Assembly (NCBI GenBank): GCA_037976565.1
Contig: CP137683.1
Location: 3,682,865-3,746,864 of the forward strand
Length of the DNA stretch: 64,000 nt
Reading direction: 5' to 3'
Origin: Mesocentrotus franciscanus
Taxonomy: Eukaryota; Echinodermata; Echinoidea; Camarodonta; Strongylocentrotidae
Part shown: positions 12,755 to 24,512 of the stretch, one piece after another
How the letters are laid out: every line of letters begins with the position of its first letter
How positions within the stretch are numbered: the stretch's first letter is position 1
Notes under the pieces: generated by a model
The model's input: the letters and a program-made list of their open reading frames with translations, nothing else
What the model was told of the DNA's origin: nothing
Databases searched by the model: none
Position numbers and translations under genes: made by a program

Positions 12755-14950
12755 CTGAAATCAACAAAAAGACATGGTAATAGCATATTCATGAATACAG
12801 TGCTTTACACATCTATATCGTCTATAGATGTTATTTACAAATACATTTTCAATTCAATTTAATCTTTCCACGATTCGATTAAAAATGACTATAAGAACGT
12901 ACAAAACAACCCACAAACAGCCAAGTAGTAAAGACAGAAAGAAATTCAACAACAATAAAAGGTATAGTACAAAATTAAAATAGATGGAAATTACAAAAAC
13001 CTAACAAAATGTGGAGGAACGAACAAAGGCCAAAGGCCTATCACAGACTTTTCCCCAGAAATATATAATACATAATGATATAATTAAAAGAGATTTACGA
13101 ATAGTTTAGACACAGCACACATACAACACATACATATTTTAAGATTAAGGATTGTCCGATTCTGTACACATTCTCCACTCGCTGGGGAGCATTCAAGCCA
13201 GGCACCATATTACGGAGACTCGAAATGCTGAGCAAACTACAATGACTTTTGCATCTCGCCGGGCAACCACTTACACCCAGGTAGAGAGAAGCAATGTAGA
13301 TAAAATGCATTGCTTGTAAATAAATAAGGACATACCAGTCAATGAAAAATTAACTACTGTTACATCTTTACACCTAGTGAAGGATTGCGTCCTAGTCATT
13401 AAAAAAAAAGAAGACAAAATATGTTTCGAAGTAAAGCTAGTTCTCCATGATCTAATTAATAAATTGAGAGTTTACAAATCCTGCAACCGAGTTGTTCAAC
13501 ACCATTCCAATACTGGACTGGTGCTGGAAGATCAAACTACTTACTGAACAGGATTCTGAATAGTTATTTCTTCAAATTAATTAAGAAAGAGCTACAAATT
13601 ACTAGAAATCATGCAAATGACACATCTCCCAGTGACACAGAACAATTGATCATTTGATCTCATACATCTAATGTAAACAACTTACTACCAATCTACTGCT
13701 AATGACCGTCATATATCGGAGAGTTTTAATACATGTTCAATGTTCATTTACCTTTTATTTCTCTCTCTCTTCCTCTGCGCTTCAAGGAATACAGATATTT
13801 CTAAATAACTATCAAGAGGAACCAATATACTGCACACAGTATGAAGTAAATCCTGTACAAAAGTAAATAAAACCTACACTGATAATGCACTCCTAATACA
13901 ATTAGCTCTCAGGGGGGCATTCTTTTTGTACACCACCAATTGCCTTCTCCTTTTGTCATTACAATGTCAACTTGTACAATGGCATGGATAACCTCGGATC
14001 AATACACTCCACTTTCATTCCGTACCCTGTGCTTGATCAAAGGAGCTTTGTGAAGCCCCTATGTGTGATAAGTGTGTAGCTGTATTGATCGATGAGGCTT
14101 CTATAATAAGAATACAATCCAAATGTTTGAAAAAAGCACTGCTCATTTACATTTGGGGAGATACCCCAAATCCAAACAAGACACCATTGAAGTGGCAACA
14201 CATGAGAAGATTGGGAGGGAGAATGTTTCAACTATATGAACATGTACTATACCCAGCAGAAAGAAAGCTATGCACTTAATGAATGTTCATTTCTTAAAGA
14301 AGACATTTTCAAGTTTCAATCTTTTTTGACTACATCTGCATGGTACATTCTATTTTGCATATCGTCCACATCGTTCACAGAGATAGGCGATTAACTTCTC
14401 TATATTATTTAATATATATCCTTTCATTATAAAAATTATAGTAAACAAATTTTACCACAATTTACCTTGTACCATTGTGCTTGGAACATGATATTACTTT
14501 TTTTTTTTGGGGGGTCAGAAGAGGAACATTTATTTATTTCATTCATTTTATCATCACTATTACTATTATCATCATTACAACTTGCATCTGATTTGAAAAA
14601 GCAGAACATTAAACAAAACATTAAAAATAACAATTCTGAAAGCACTCCTAGCAAAATGACCTCCGATGCACCTTCTTCTCCAGCGGTATATGTCCCCTAA
14701 ATGTTATTAAACGTCATCTTTACCTACCTCACCGTGTGAGATACATTGCTAGACATAGATTCTAAACTGGGATACCACATGTCCCAAATTAAAACACTAC
14801 CAATATTACTATTAAATCACTTTCCTACCTTCCAGGGCAGCACATAATTACCATTAGCACTATAATTATTTTATGTTGATTAGCCAATATACAGTGTACC
14901 TCTATTTCTGAATGTGAATCAATATCCCCAGTCTTAAGAAATTCACATCT
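12755..14950. other. Intronic sequence, no feature called
   Basis: Inside the 8.1-kb intron of the minus-strand gene model. AT-rich, with no open splice-bounded exon found. A moderately GC-rich patch at 13140-13290 was considered and not accepted as an exon. Confidence 0.45.
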
Positions 14951-15263
14951 AAACACATGTACCTACATGTATCTAGTCCCATATCCAGTTTGAAGTACTC
15001 ATATCAACGTATCAATGTTTCTATCAGTTAGCTCCATCATACTCAATGAATTGTTAATACAGTATAATCCAGAAAGAACACTGCATTCCAGTAAAAAAGT
15101 CTCTTTTTTATGTCCCACAAACTATGACAAAATCTTACGGGGAAAGATCATTTGCATATGCAGCCACTGTTTTAATGGAATAACTTGCCAGAATACCTTA
15201 GCAATAAAGAAACATGAAAAGTTCAGAAGTAATTTGAGAACACATTTATTCAGCACTTTGTAA
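14950..15263 (+). mobile_element. LINE ORF2 C-terminal relic (CR1/L2-like)
   Basis: Translation on the plus strand gives TYQCFYQLAPSY in one frame, then in another frame LNELLIQYNPERTLHSSKK and finally EKFRSNLRTHLFSTL before a stop. The order TY..L.GLAPSYL - PxRTLRSS - FK..L.THLF is characteristic of the region after the RT domain in CR1/L2-group LINEs. At least one frameshift and the missing RT core mark it as a dead fragment. It lies antisense inside the 8.1-kb intron of the host gene. Confidence 0.7.
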
Positions 15264-15557
15264 AATCTCACAATTATAAACCCAGTGCGCTATTTCCACC
15301 CCTTTTGTATTCTGTTCTGTTAAGCCCGTAGGGGCATGCAATTATGCGTATGTGTTATGCATTATACAAAAACGTTTAATTATTATTCTATGCACCTTGA
15401 ATTTGCAATACATCAGCGCATAAAGATTGATTGTACTGGCATGGGCATTGTACCCAGACTGTATGATTGCAATACATGTTTGTGTGAAACAGTACTGTAC
15501 TGTAATAGCTAAAAATAGCTTTTGAATAATACAGTAACCAATAGGGTTCCAAATGTC

Positions 15558-15596
15558 CCCAACATTCCAAGCCAACATTCCAACATTCCAACATTC
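15558..15596. repeat. Short tandem repeat CCAACATT
   Basis: Four to five imperfect copies of an 8-9 bp CCAACATT unit (CCCCAACATT, GCCAACATT, CCAACATT, CCAACATT). Confidence 0.75.
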
Positions 15597-16560
15597 ACAA
15601 AGACAACATGATTTTTGAAGCTTAAATAAAAGACAAACCAAATATCCTACTATCTAAAGTAATGATTGTCAGAGCATTCACTGGTATAGCAACATCTATC
15701 TTTGATGTATTCTGACAGTGTAAAATCCAAACTCTTGTCAATAACAAACAACAACAAAACAAAACAAAGGGCCTCCTGGGGATGGGTGGGGTAGCGTATG
15801 CTTGACTAATGCAATATAATTCATATCACCTTAAAATACTTGCTACATTACACAAGTAGCATAATATTGCTAATTTTTATATAAAAATGAGAATGTCAAC
15901 AACCCAAACGTTTGTCAATATAACCTCTTACCTTTCTTCTCAATCCGCACACACCATCAATTACTAATACCGGTATCAGGAGTAATATACCTCTTACCTC
16001 AATTGCAATTTTTTTGTGTGTGATTCCAATACAATTTAATCAGGAAATATCCCCTAAGGTCTGCTGTATATCTAGTTCAACGTCACAATCATATCCCTGG
16101 ACCCGACAGTCGACCCAGTCAACAGACAAGTGGATCATAACGTTGATAAACCCGGTTGTGTTTCCTGGTACCAGTCAGGAAGACTGCCAACTAGTCTATA
16201 ATTCTAAACATTATTCTATAAAATACCCCCTATCAGTTATACTTGGAGCTGAGACCCGAGGGTTACAGTGATTCAGTTCGCTTTTTGCCACCCAGGCTCT
16301 GGAAACGCCAAATACTTATGAATGATAATTTATAATAAGAATTCATATGAGGATGCCATTATGCTACTTTAAAAAAAGTACTTGCAGTATATGGACAAAA
16401 ATGCTAGTAAACCATCATTTAGTTAACCTCAATAGTTTGTTCAATACTTGTCAATCACGTATATTAAAAAGCAAATATTGCATCTTATGGTTGACAAGAT
16501 TGATGATCGCTCACTACAATGTTCACACAAGACCATAGCTGCATTTACACCGAAGCAAAA

Positions 16561-16695
16561 ACCATGTTTTTTTTCTCTTATTATTTATTTCTCTTACCGC
16601 CCCCGTAACGATTACGAACGGCCGTTCTCTACTAGCTTCATATTTATTGTGTGCATTTTTATGGTCGGCACGCACCATGTTTTTTTTCTCTTATT
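16561..16695. mobile_element. 91-bp insertion flanked by a 22-bp direct repeat
   Basis: The 22-bp sequence starting ACCATGTTTTTTTTCTCTTA occurs at 16561-16582 and again at 16674-16695. Between them (16583-16673) is a segment containing ACCGCCCCCGTAACGATTAC and TACTAGCTTCAT. Its last 80 bases or so are nearly identical to 18888-18969. A long direct repeat flanking a short copied segment looks like a target-site duplication from retroposition, or a templated repair insertion. No poly-A tail is obvious. Confidence 0.6.
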
Positions 16696-17948
16696 TCATC
16701 AGAAGCTGCTAACCAACTACCCATATACACAATGAAAAACCCAAATAAAAAAAAACCCATCTCTGGAGTGCGGTTCACCGGTTCTTGCAGTGTAAATGCT
16801 CGCTTTCAGTACACCATGGCAGTTAATAATTCTGGTTTTGGTCACGTGACTCTCCTAGCTTGCTTCCGTGCTAACGCATGCAGGGCAGCAAAAAACCCAC
16901 AGAATCATAATAACAACTTTTGATTTATTTAGCACATAATAATTAAGTTACTCTATGTGCTTTACATTAAAAGACATATATAAGAGGAAAAATAACACTA
17001 CTACATGTACATGCACAGAATTATAAAACAGGGATGTTTTCTTATGGGTTTTTCCAGTAGTGTGTAGATGGCAGTAAAAAAAACCAAGACGGGAATATCA
17101 AAATTGTTTTGGGGCTGTGTAAATGGGCCTCATACATGTACCGGTAGTTGCAAATAAAAGTTAAGAAATAGTGGGCCTATGTAGATTTTTTTTTTTTTCA
17201 GTGCTGGTCATAAAATGTCATACATGTACATGTATTTCTTACAATGAATTCAAGATTTGTAAAGATTAAAGTTACTTACATGATTTTTAGAATATAAATC
17301 AAATCTAGTGACCTTTAACCTCATTAACTTTATGATCCAACCAATCAATCTCCCTGTGGTGATATGCATACTGGTATGAACTTTGACATCCATCCTAAAA
17401 CGTTGCTACATCGTGATCATGAGATAAGCGGGTAGCCAAATGAATGAATGGAAAATTTGAAGTCATAATATACCGGTCGTGCAGGGAATGAGCTACCGTG
17501 TATTGCTATGATCACATGGTTTGTTTACATGAATGTTCTGTGTTGATGGGGTCCGATGATGAGACTACGGTAGACCTCAAGCATGTGACCTATAGAAGCA
17601 TGTTAAGATTGTTGCGTTTGTTTTTCAGAGCTCTACGAACCCAAAGGTCAAGATTAGGGATTCCGGTTTGTACCTCCCAGGGACAGGGTCGATAGATGGC
17701 AATGAACTTGGAGACAAACAATGTTCTACACATGTTAGGCACCTTCACAGGAGTTACAGCAATAGTATATCTTTGTAAGGAATATTGATGCATGACTCTC
17801 TACACTCCACCCCCCCCCCTGCCCTTTCCCAAAATAGTCCTGAAAGTTTGCTGTGAAATTATGAAACATGTGAAGGCATCATACAAATTTATCCACCTCT
17901 CTTTAAAAAAAATTTTTTTTTAAAGTATTTTTTTAATAAAAACAAATA

Positions 17949-17980
17949 ACACCACCACCACCACCACCACCACCACCAAC
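17949..17980. repeat. (CAC)n microsatellite
   Basis: About ten uninterrupted CAC units, preceded by a T/A-rich homopolymer patch at 17905-17945. A poly-C run lies nearby at 17810-17819. Confidence 0.9.
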
Positions 17981-18383
17981 TATGATAAATAATTCTTTAC
18001 AAGGTAATAGGGAAAGGGATGCTTTTCAGATTTACAGGAACTTGGCATGGCTATGAACATCACTTGTATAGGTCTGGAATCAATACTGGCTGGTTATCAT
18101 TTGATGTCTGCTGCCATCTAGTGTTGTAATATGCTGGCTAGACAGTTGGGTTCAGTGTAATGGGGTCAAGAGAGATTGCAGGCATGAAGCTTATTGTCAT
18201 AACACAGGGTCATAACACAGTAACTCTGTATATCACATGTCAAACATGTATGCCCTGTACTATTGCTGCTAATGGCTAATGGGAAGCTGGGTTAATATGC
18301 TTCGTACAAACAAACATGCATGTACTGTATTTTGATATTAAAAGTGTCAAATTAGAGTCCTAATCACCCTTTCCATTAAAATA

Positions 18384-18720
18384 AAACAAAAATCACTCGT
18401 ATGTTTTGACATAACAGTCCCATATGTAGTAATCCACATAAGTTTGTATGGTAAATGTGTGCGCCAAACAAAAACACATTGCATGTATTGCATTGCATGT
18501 ATTGCATCGCATGTAGTCATGTCTGCCCACAAACGAACATATATATGCAGTTCATATCACCATACGCACGCAATCCCCCCGCTCGTATTACTTCACAAAC
18601 AAACAAAAACAAAACAAAAATATCAGAAAATCGCAATTTTGTAACACAAAATCGTAAGGCGTAATTTAAATTTAAAAAATCGTAATAATTACGCCAACAT
18701 CTTAGTAGTAGGTAGGTATG
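18384..18720. mobile_element. MITE E (copy 1, left end missing)
   Basis: From AACAAAAATCACTCGTATG through CATAACAGTCC, ATGTAGTAATCCAC and AAGTTTGTATGGTAAAT to GTAATAATTACGCCAA and the terminal GGTAGGTATG, this matches the complete copy at 44036-44392. The roughly 130 bp that form the left end of the complete copy are absent, so only one terminus is preserved. Confidence 0.75.
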
Positions 18721-18774
18721 TTATTTCATTCAAAATTGATCTCTCTCTATCTTTCTTTTTCTTTCTTGCAGTGA

Positions 18775-19150
18775 AAAAAATACACGGGGGCGGCGGGCGA
18801 ATTCGCGGCGGGAAACACCATAAACAGCCCCCGAAATTGGCCAAAAATCTGATTACGGGGCGACTTCAAAAAAGGAAATGATCTAAAACCGCCCCCGTAA
18901 CGATTACGAGCGGCCGTCCTCTACTAGCTTCATATTCATTGTGTGCATTTCTTGGTCAGCGCGCACAAGTACACTGAATCTCTGTGTAAAATTGTATACA
19001 CAAATTCAGTCGTAAAAAACTCGTTACCTGGCTTACCATGTCGCACATACGCAAAACACCTAAATTTTCGCGGTTGCGAGACGGAACGTAGGGACCGAGT
19101 TTTTGGCGGTCGATTTTCTTTTGAATTGATGGTCGACTTTGCTTAGATAC
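18775..19150. repeat. GC- and CpG-rich block of unknown origin
   Basis: An abrupt rise in GC and CpG (ACACGGGGGCGGCGGGCG, TTCGCGGCGGGAAACACC, CGCCCCCGTAACGATTACG, TTTCGCGGTTGCGAGACGG). Part of it (18888-18969) was copied to 16.6 kb. GCCCCCGAAAT words recur at 19.62-19.71 kb, so the block and its right flank may belong to one degraded element. No reading frame supports a gene. Confidence 0.45.
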
Positions 19151-19734
19151 ATGTAGATCATATTAGCTGAACCTAGACCGTTCACTGAACATCGGGAAAC
19201 TACAATCTATTTCAATCACGATTGCCGCGATTTTTGTATAGTTTTTGTGAATAGAGGTATGAAATCAAAGCTTATTTTGTGATTATTCTTGCCATGTTTA
19301 CTGAATTTGATAATCATTTTTCAAAGTAAAGTTTCACAAGAAAATCAGACAGTCGTTTAAAAACATAACTCATTTTACTTTTACTATGACACAGTTCTTG
19401 CATCAAATCGATGCATTAAAAACTTAGTTATTTAACTAGATAAATGCTTTCTTTTTGAATGGGTAATCATGGTAATTATGAAGCAGGAAGCCCGAAACCT
19501 TAATCAAAGATATACTGTAGATCTAGTCTAGACTATAGACACTTAGACAGTCGGTAGATCAAAGCCTACTAAATAAACTCATCAAACTGTATATGTGTAT
19601 CCTTTTTTTATGAATTAATGAAAAAGTAGCCCCAGAAAAAAGAGCCCCTGAAAGTTGAAAAAGTAGCCCCCAAAAATTTGCCCAAAATTGGATATGGAGC
19701 CCCCGAAATAAAAAAATTATTTTTTTCCCTGCTT

Positions 19735-19910
19735 TCTTTTTTTCTTTCCCTCCACCCCTCTCCCTTCTCCCCCTCTCTCTCTCTTCTCTTTCTCTTTCTC
19801 TCTTTCTCTCTTTCTCTCTTTCTCTCTTTTCTCTTTCTCTCTTTTCTCTTTCTCTTTCTCTTTCTCTCTTTTCTCTTTTCTCTTTCTCTCTTTCTCTTTC
19901 TCTCTCTTGG
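19735..19910. repeat. TC-rich microsatellite
   Basis: A long pyrimidine tract of TTTCTC, TCTCTT and CCCTCTC units. Open frames over it are low-complexity artefacts. Confidence 0.9.
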
Positions 19911-20523
19911 GGGTATGTGCATCATTTGATCATCATTTGTTTATAAACCATTACTGATATCCAGAAACAAGCTAAACTATATTCATTCAGTATAGGGATG
20001 AAAACCAATAGCTCATATTGCCTGGAAGCTAGGATAATGACACCTTTGCGTAGCATACAATACAAAGACATAGATAAAGCAAATGTCACTCTGAAATATA
20101 TCCTATGACATCTTTTCCAACCTTATCTCATTTCTGCATTGGAAATTGAAATCCCAAGATTTGTGCAAGAAGATTTAGGACAGACCTGGAACTGGGAGAC
20201 ACGTTCCACTGAAATCTCCTTCTAATTGATTCATACTGCACTTGATTATAATCAATCAACAGCCAACTTCAGCTCAAGCTCAAATTTGAGCGGGAGGAAT
20301 TTTCTAATGCTGTTAATCTAACATAATATTGTAATGATTGATGGGAATGTTTTTTAGTGTTTCCTAAGCTGTAGTATCTAAACACTATACGTGATAACTC
20401 TTGTTAAATAGCTACATGATGTATAAATCGTCAACTGCGGAGCTCCTACAGTTAATAAAAACATTTATAAATCCTCAAAACAAGAAGAATCTATTAAATG
20501 AATTCTAAAATCTAAAATCAAAT

Positions 20524-20580
20524 TGAGTTGCTGTAGAGGGGCTCTCAAGGGCTTGGAGATTGTTGACTGGTTGAGGTGTA
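20524..20580 (-). pseudogene. Decayed exon copy (array unit 4)
   Basis: The minus strand reads ACCAGTCAACAATCTCCAAG as in the functional exon at 20.9 kb. In the exon's frame a TGA follows within three codons, and no splice donor is preserved at the expected end. It is the most decayed of four tandem units. Confidence 0.6.
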
Positions 20581-20637
20581 TATCCCTCCCTCTCTTTATA
20601 TATCAACATGGCAATAAACTAATGGATCTCATTTACC

Positions 20638-20695
20638 TAGAGTACATGTAGCTTTCTAGAGCTTGGAGATTGTTGACCGGTAGATGTGCAAACCC
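20638..20695 (-). pseudogene. Decayed exon copy (array unit 3)
   Basis: The minus strand keeps ACCGGTCAACAATCTCCAAG and a donor-like CTAG|GTAAAT, but the frame used by the intact exon ends in TAG just before that donor. About 13 bp are altered between the AGCTCT core and the donor. It looks like a non-functional tandem copy of the exon at 20872-20974. Confidence 0.6.
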
Positions 20696-20733
20696 TATCA
20701 CCTCCTTTACAAGATAGATTAAAGGAATTTTAC

Positions 20734-20812
20734 CTGATCTAGATTGTGATGTTCTGTAGAGAAGCTTTCCAGAGCTTGGAGATTGTTGACTGGTAGAGGC
20801 GTATATACCCCC
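20734..20812 (-). CDS. Potential alternative exon (array unit 2)
   Basis: A tandem copy of the 3' half of the exon at 20872-20974. On the minus strand a purine-rich stretch gives an acceptor GGGCAG at 20813-20814, followed by 26 open codons plus one base and the donor ATCAG|GTAAAA at 20733. Start phase 0 and end phase 1 equal those of the neighbouring exon, so it could replace or follow it without shifting the downstream frame. The peptide runs GGIYASTSQQSPSSGKLLYR, then TSQSRS. The acceptor lacks a good pyrimidine tract (it is preceded by G-rich sequence), so use in mRNA is uncertain. Confidence 0.4.
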
Positions 20813-20871
20813 CTGCCCTCCCTCCTCCCCTCCCCAACAAATTGACCTGGCAATATATTAATTGATCTTAC

Positions 20872-20974
20872 CTGATCTAGATTGTGTTGTGCTGTAGAGA
20901 AGCTTTCCAGAGCTTGGAGATTGTTGACCGGTAGAGGTAACAGGTGCTGGTCCACTGTGCCATCTCCTCTTACC
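20872..20974 (-). CDS. Coding exon, Ser-rich segment (array unit 1)
   Basis: A 103-bp minus-strand exon: acceptor TGACATACAG at 20975, donor ATCAG|GTAAGA at 20871. It starts in phase 0 and ends in phase 1, fitting the flanking exons at 22221 (ends phase 0) and 12754 (starts phase 1). It encodes GKRRWHSGPAPVTSTGQQSP, then SSGKLLYSTTQSRS. It is rich in Ser, Thr, Gln and Arg with no recognisable fold. Its 3' half and donor are repeated three more times within 450 bp downstream, a tandem exon duplication in progressive decay. Family unknown. Confidence 0.7.
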
Positions 20975-22220
20975 CTGTATGTCAGGGGTTTAAAAAAAAA
21001 AGAATTTGGGTTCAGAGGACAGTCTGTTAAATTTTTAGTTTAAGTTTACTCGAAGCAGGGGATCCTCACTCAAAGTTATATGCCGTGCGGACGCAGTTTA
21101 CCTTGATGTTATGCGAGCTCGTAGTTAAAATGACTCACTGCTTGTCTGGCTTGTAGTTTAAAACTTTGAATATTTGTTGTTTCAATCCTGTGTGAACCCT
21201 CATTGTTGTTAGCGGTTCGTTATTTATTCAATGAAATTTGTGTATTTCAATTCCAGCAAATACATTCAAAATACATGGGTAAATATATGAAATAGATATA
21301 TACAAGTGTAAAAAATATACAGTAAAAATCAAAAAACAGTCTAATGGGGATAGGGATGGCCATAAAAAACCAAGTGGGGTTTTTGTCGAGACGGCTAACG
21401 GAATGTAAAGACAAAATATTGACCCTTGATATGCAGGGCACTCAATCCTGACAAAGCATAAATGAAGTATATTGCAATACACGTTTGACATAATTTGTTT
21501 AGTTCACAATAAGAATAGGTGTAAAATATAACTTTATAACTTCAAAGTTTTTGTTTTTTTAAACTAGGACGGTCCCACGATTATATAGCTATAAATAGAT
21601 AAGGAGGTTAAGCGAGGAAGAGGAAGGAAGGAAGGAAGTGAAAGAGTACCCTGCACATCCAGGGTCCATGTTTTGCTTTTACATCAGCGGCAGGAAAGAG
21701 CACTTCATGTATTTGCTCTTTTTCGATCAATAAGAACATCCAACTGCAGTTTCAGCCCTCACCTTGGGTATTCAATCTACAGCTCATGAATGATATTGCC
21801 ATAAATCCAGAAGAATCCCCCTTTACCCTGAACTACAAGTAAAAAATTATTTGGGCAAATACTTATTGACTATACTTACCATTCTATAATGGCAATACCG
21901 ATAATAGCAATGACTTGTAACTGAAAGCATATTTTTCTCTATATATAGATCATATTCGAACAGTACACAACCATTCTCAAAAAGAAATGGGCTCACATTT
22001 TTTACCAGCCATCTAAAACTGTTATACGTGAAAAGATCAAGCTTCCGTAAACAAAAGTAACCGCATACGTTGTTGCCGGAATTAGTGACAAATTGCAAAC
22101 TAATATTCGCTTTTTCATTTTGCAAAATTTGCCGCATTCTCTCTCAACAGATTAAGGACCAACTGCCAAAACACACAAACAGCAGTGCGTTTTTTCAGAG
22201 GGGCTGAAAGAGATACTCAC

Positions 22221-22373
22221 AGGTTTGGAGCTGTTGCTTGGGAAGGTATATCGACGGTTGTTGTCGATGTTTGTAAGACTTCCTGCAGGAGAAGGCGAAT
22301 TGCTTCCTGCTTGTGAGCTCCCCGGAGATCGCTCTTCACTCTCCAGGAAAGGCATCGCAAAGGAACTCAAGTC
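22221..22373 (-). CDS. Coding exon, Ser/Pro-rich segment
   Basis: A 153-bp minus-strand exon of exactly 51 codons, phase 0 at both ends. The acceptor is TCTCTTTATAG at 22374 and the donor AAACCT|GTGAGT at 22220. The peptide begins DLSSFAMPFLESEERSPGSS and continues with Ser/Pro/Gly/Asn-rich sequence (SNSPSPAGSLTN) to TFPSNSSKP. This composition suggests a disordered, phosphorylatable region. A duplicate of its first half lies about 130 bp upstream in transcription (22495-22559). I do not recognise the protein family. Confidence 0.75.
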
Positions 22374-22494
22374 CTATAAAGAGAGGAGATATAAACAAAT
22401 GGAAAAATAAGTTATTTGGATTTCATCAATTTTGTTTCTAAAACAGAGCACAAATATTGACTTATTAAAGAAGCAAAATACTTCCACAATGAGA

Positions 22495-22559
22495 ATATTG
22501 AGAGCTCCTTGGAGAATGCTCCTGATGCTCCCAAACAGCCTCGCAAAGGAGCTCAAATC
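22495..22559 (-). pseudogene. Degenerate duplicate of the 22.3-kb exon
   Basis: The minus strand after CTCTCAAAG reads GATTTGAGCTCCTTTGCGAG, encoding DLSSFA as in the intact exon. Roughly two thirds of the following 60 bases also match, but an indel changes the frame and the Ser/Pro-rich part and donor are not recognisable. An old exon duplication that has lost its coding value. Confidence 0.6.
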
Positions 22560-22617
22560 CTTTGAGAGGATGACATATGAATAAACAAGAAAAATAAGTT
22601 ATTTTACTTTTATCATT

Positions 22618-22920
22618 TCATAGACTGTTCAGACTAGATTAAATCTTTCTGAAACTCATAAAAGAAACGTATAAAGACTTATTGTATATTGAAAGGAGCA
22701 TACACAATGGATAAAAACATCATATAAAGAAATGAAGCTTTAAGAAAATAGTTTGAAGAAGGGTCAGTTGACATGTCAGCTGGTCAGTTGACATGTCAGC
22801 TGGCCAATCAATACTGCACCCTCATTATAAGCCCTGCCAAGTTATACGTTTTTTGTACAATATGATGTTCAGACAAAAAAGGTCTCTGATTCTTTATCTA
22901 GCTATTTGAAACGATGCTCA
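22618..22920. mobile_element. Dispersed repeat P (copy 1)
   Basis: Shares an ordered series of blocks with 53598-53915: GTTCAGACTA, AAAAGAAACGT, GGATAA(A/G)AACATCATA, CAGCTGGCCAATCA, AATAAGCCC and CTGATTCTTTATC. A 20-bp unit containing GGTCAGTTGACATGTCAGCT is duplicated in tandem at about 22763-22802 in this copy only. No terminal repeats or target duplication could be fixed, so the class is unknown. Confidence 0.55.
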
Positions 22921-23090
22921 AACATACGTTTCACAATACGTTTCACAATACGTTTCATTATACGATGCTCAAAGATATGTTTCACAATACGTTTCATTAT
23001 ACGATGCTCAAAGATATGTTTCACAATTACGTTTCATTATACGATGCTCAAAGATATGTTTCACAATATGTTTCATTATACGATGTTTAG
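22910..23090. repeat. Minisatellite, 39-40 bp unit
   Basis: Units beginning ACGATGCTCAAAGATATGTT start at about 22962, 23001 and 23041, preceded by a related first unit at 22911. Each unit holds shorter TTTCACAATACG repeats. It begins exactly where similarity to repeat P ends. Confidence 0.85.
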
Positions 23091-24512
23091 ACTAAGAAAA
23101 ATTAGTTTCAAGATAATCACTTCCAAAAATATAGCTCTATGGAAACTGATGGGTAAATTTTCCTTTAATTTTTTTTTTCATTGGTCACTTTCAGAACTAC
23201 ATGTTTAAAATGGGTAAATATTTACAAGAGGGAAGAGGATGCACAAACAGCATACAAACAGTTTGAATATTTGCTATTTAAATGTATGCAGTTTCATGTT
23301 AAAATGTTTAAATGAATGCACATACAGACATAAAATTACATTGAAAGAGTCGTGATATCTGTGCATCCTACATTTCTTGAGAGAGAGAAAAGGAACAATG
23401 CGAGACCATAATCAAGTTTAATTTTTTAATTTCCATTTTGCAATAAAAACTGTAATTGGTTCTTACAGGGAACAAGAGAAAAAATAATGACAAATGCAAT
23501 CATGTATTAAACAAACTAGCTGAAATGAGCATTTTTCATAGGAAACCTGTAGGGCTTATTCAAATAGTTGGCATTATCCACTTTAGGAATATGGAAATCA
23601 CAAGCAAATACAGAATTCTTTGCATTCATGTATTCTAGAAACACCCAGAACTGGAAGGAAAAACTCACCTGATGAAAGAGGGGAAAGAGGGACGCAGGCA
23701 CTGGGATGAATAAATACAAAATTTTTGCATTTACATTTTCCTTAAAAAAAAGATGTGTTCCTTTTCATTTTGCTTTTTAAAAAAGGGCCATAGAAAGTGT
23801 TCAAATTGATTTCGTTAAAAGAATGGGAGCAATAAATCATGTAACTTTCAAACTGGGGCTCATATAAAATGGCTGAAATTGACATTGATGAATGATTACA
23901 AAAATAAAGGAGAGATAACATTTAAAAAGATGCTTGCATCCATCTTGAGAGAGAAAATATTAGAAATGGAAAATGATTTATGGATTAATCCCCAGAGAGG
24001 GCTAAGCTCATGTTAACTGGCCAAAAGGGACCCTGGAATTGTGTGTCCTCCTCTCTAACTGAATAAAAATGTTTAGAATTGATTAAATAATCACTTAAAG
24101 GAAAAAAGGATACAAACATATATTTTCAAACCTCTGTGATAATGATTTGAACTGATACTCCGGAATCACTCATGCGTGACCGTCCAGGTACCATTTTGAT
24201 AGAGCAAAAGAGTATAACACTTTACAGCATCATTAAAAAAAAAAACGCTCCAGTTTTGCTGCGTAATATGTGTACTCTTCCACACAGCTAATGCTCAGTT
24301 ATCTGTTAGTAATACTAATAGAAGCATGTCTGACACCACTCTTTAAGTCCATTATCACGCTACATCTTCATACAAAATGTAAACACCCGTCAAATGGGTT
24401 CATAATTACACGCAATATATGAGCAATGATATCACAAGGGGTGCACTCAGTGCAGTGTAATTTGTATTTAAAGGCACTTTTCACCTCTTACAAAACATAT
24501 TGAAAGGGTAAA

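Noticed and set aside
13095..13310. Minus-strand frame with GC-rich centre and an internal GTAAGT
   Set aside because: No acceptor upstream in a compatible phase; it would interrupt the consistent phase join between 20872 and 12754.
19608..19929. Open frames on both strands (Arg/Lys/Glu-rich and Phe/Leu/Ser-rich)
   Set aside because: Low-complexity artefacts of the TC tract.
22906..23090. Regularly spaced repeats that could suggest a CRISPR array
   Set aside because: Units are contiguous tandem repeats without unique spacers, in a eukaryotic context.
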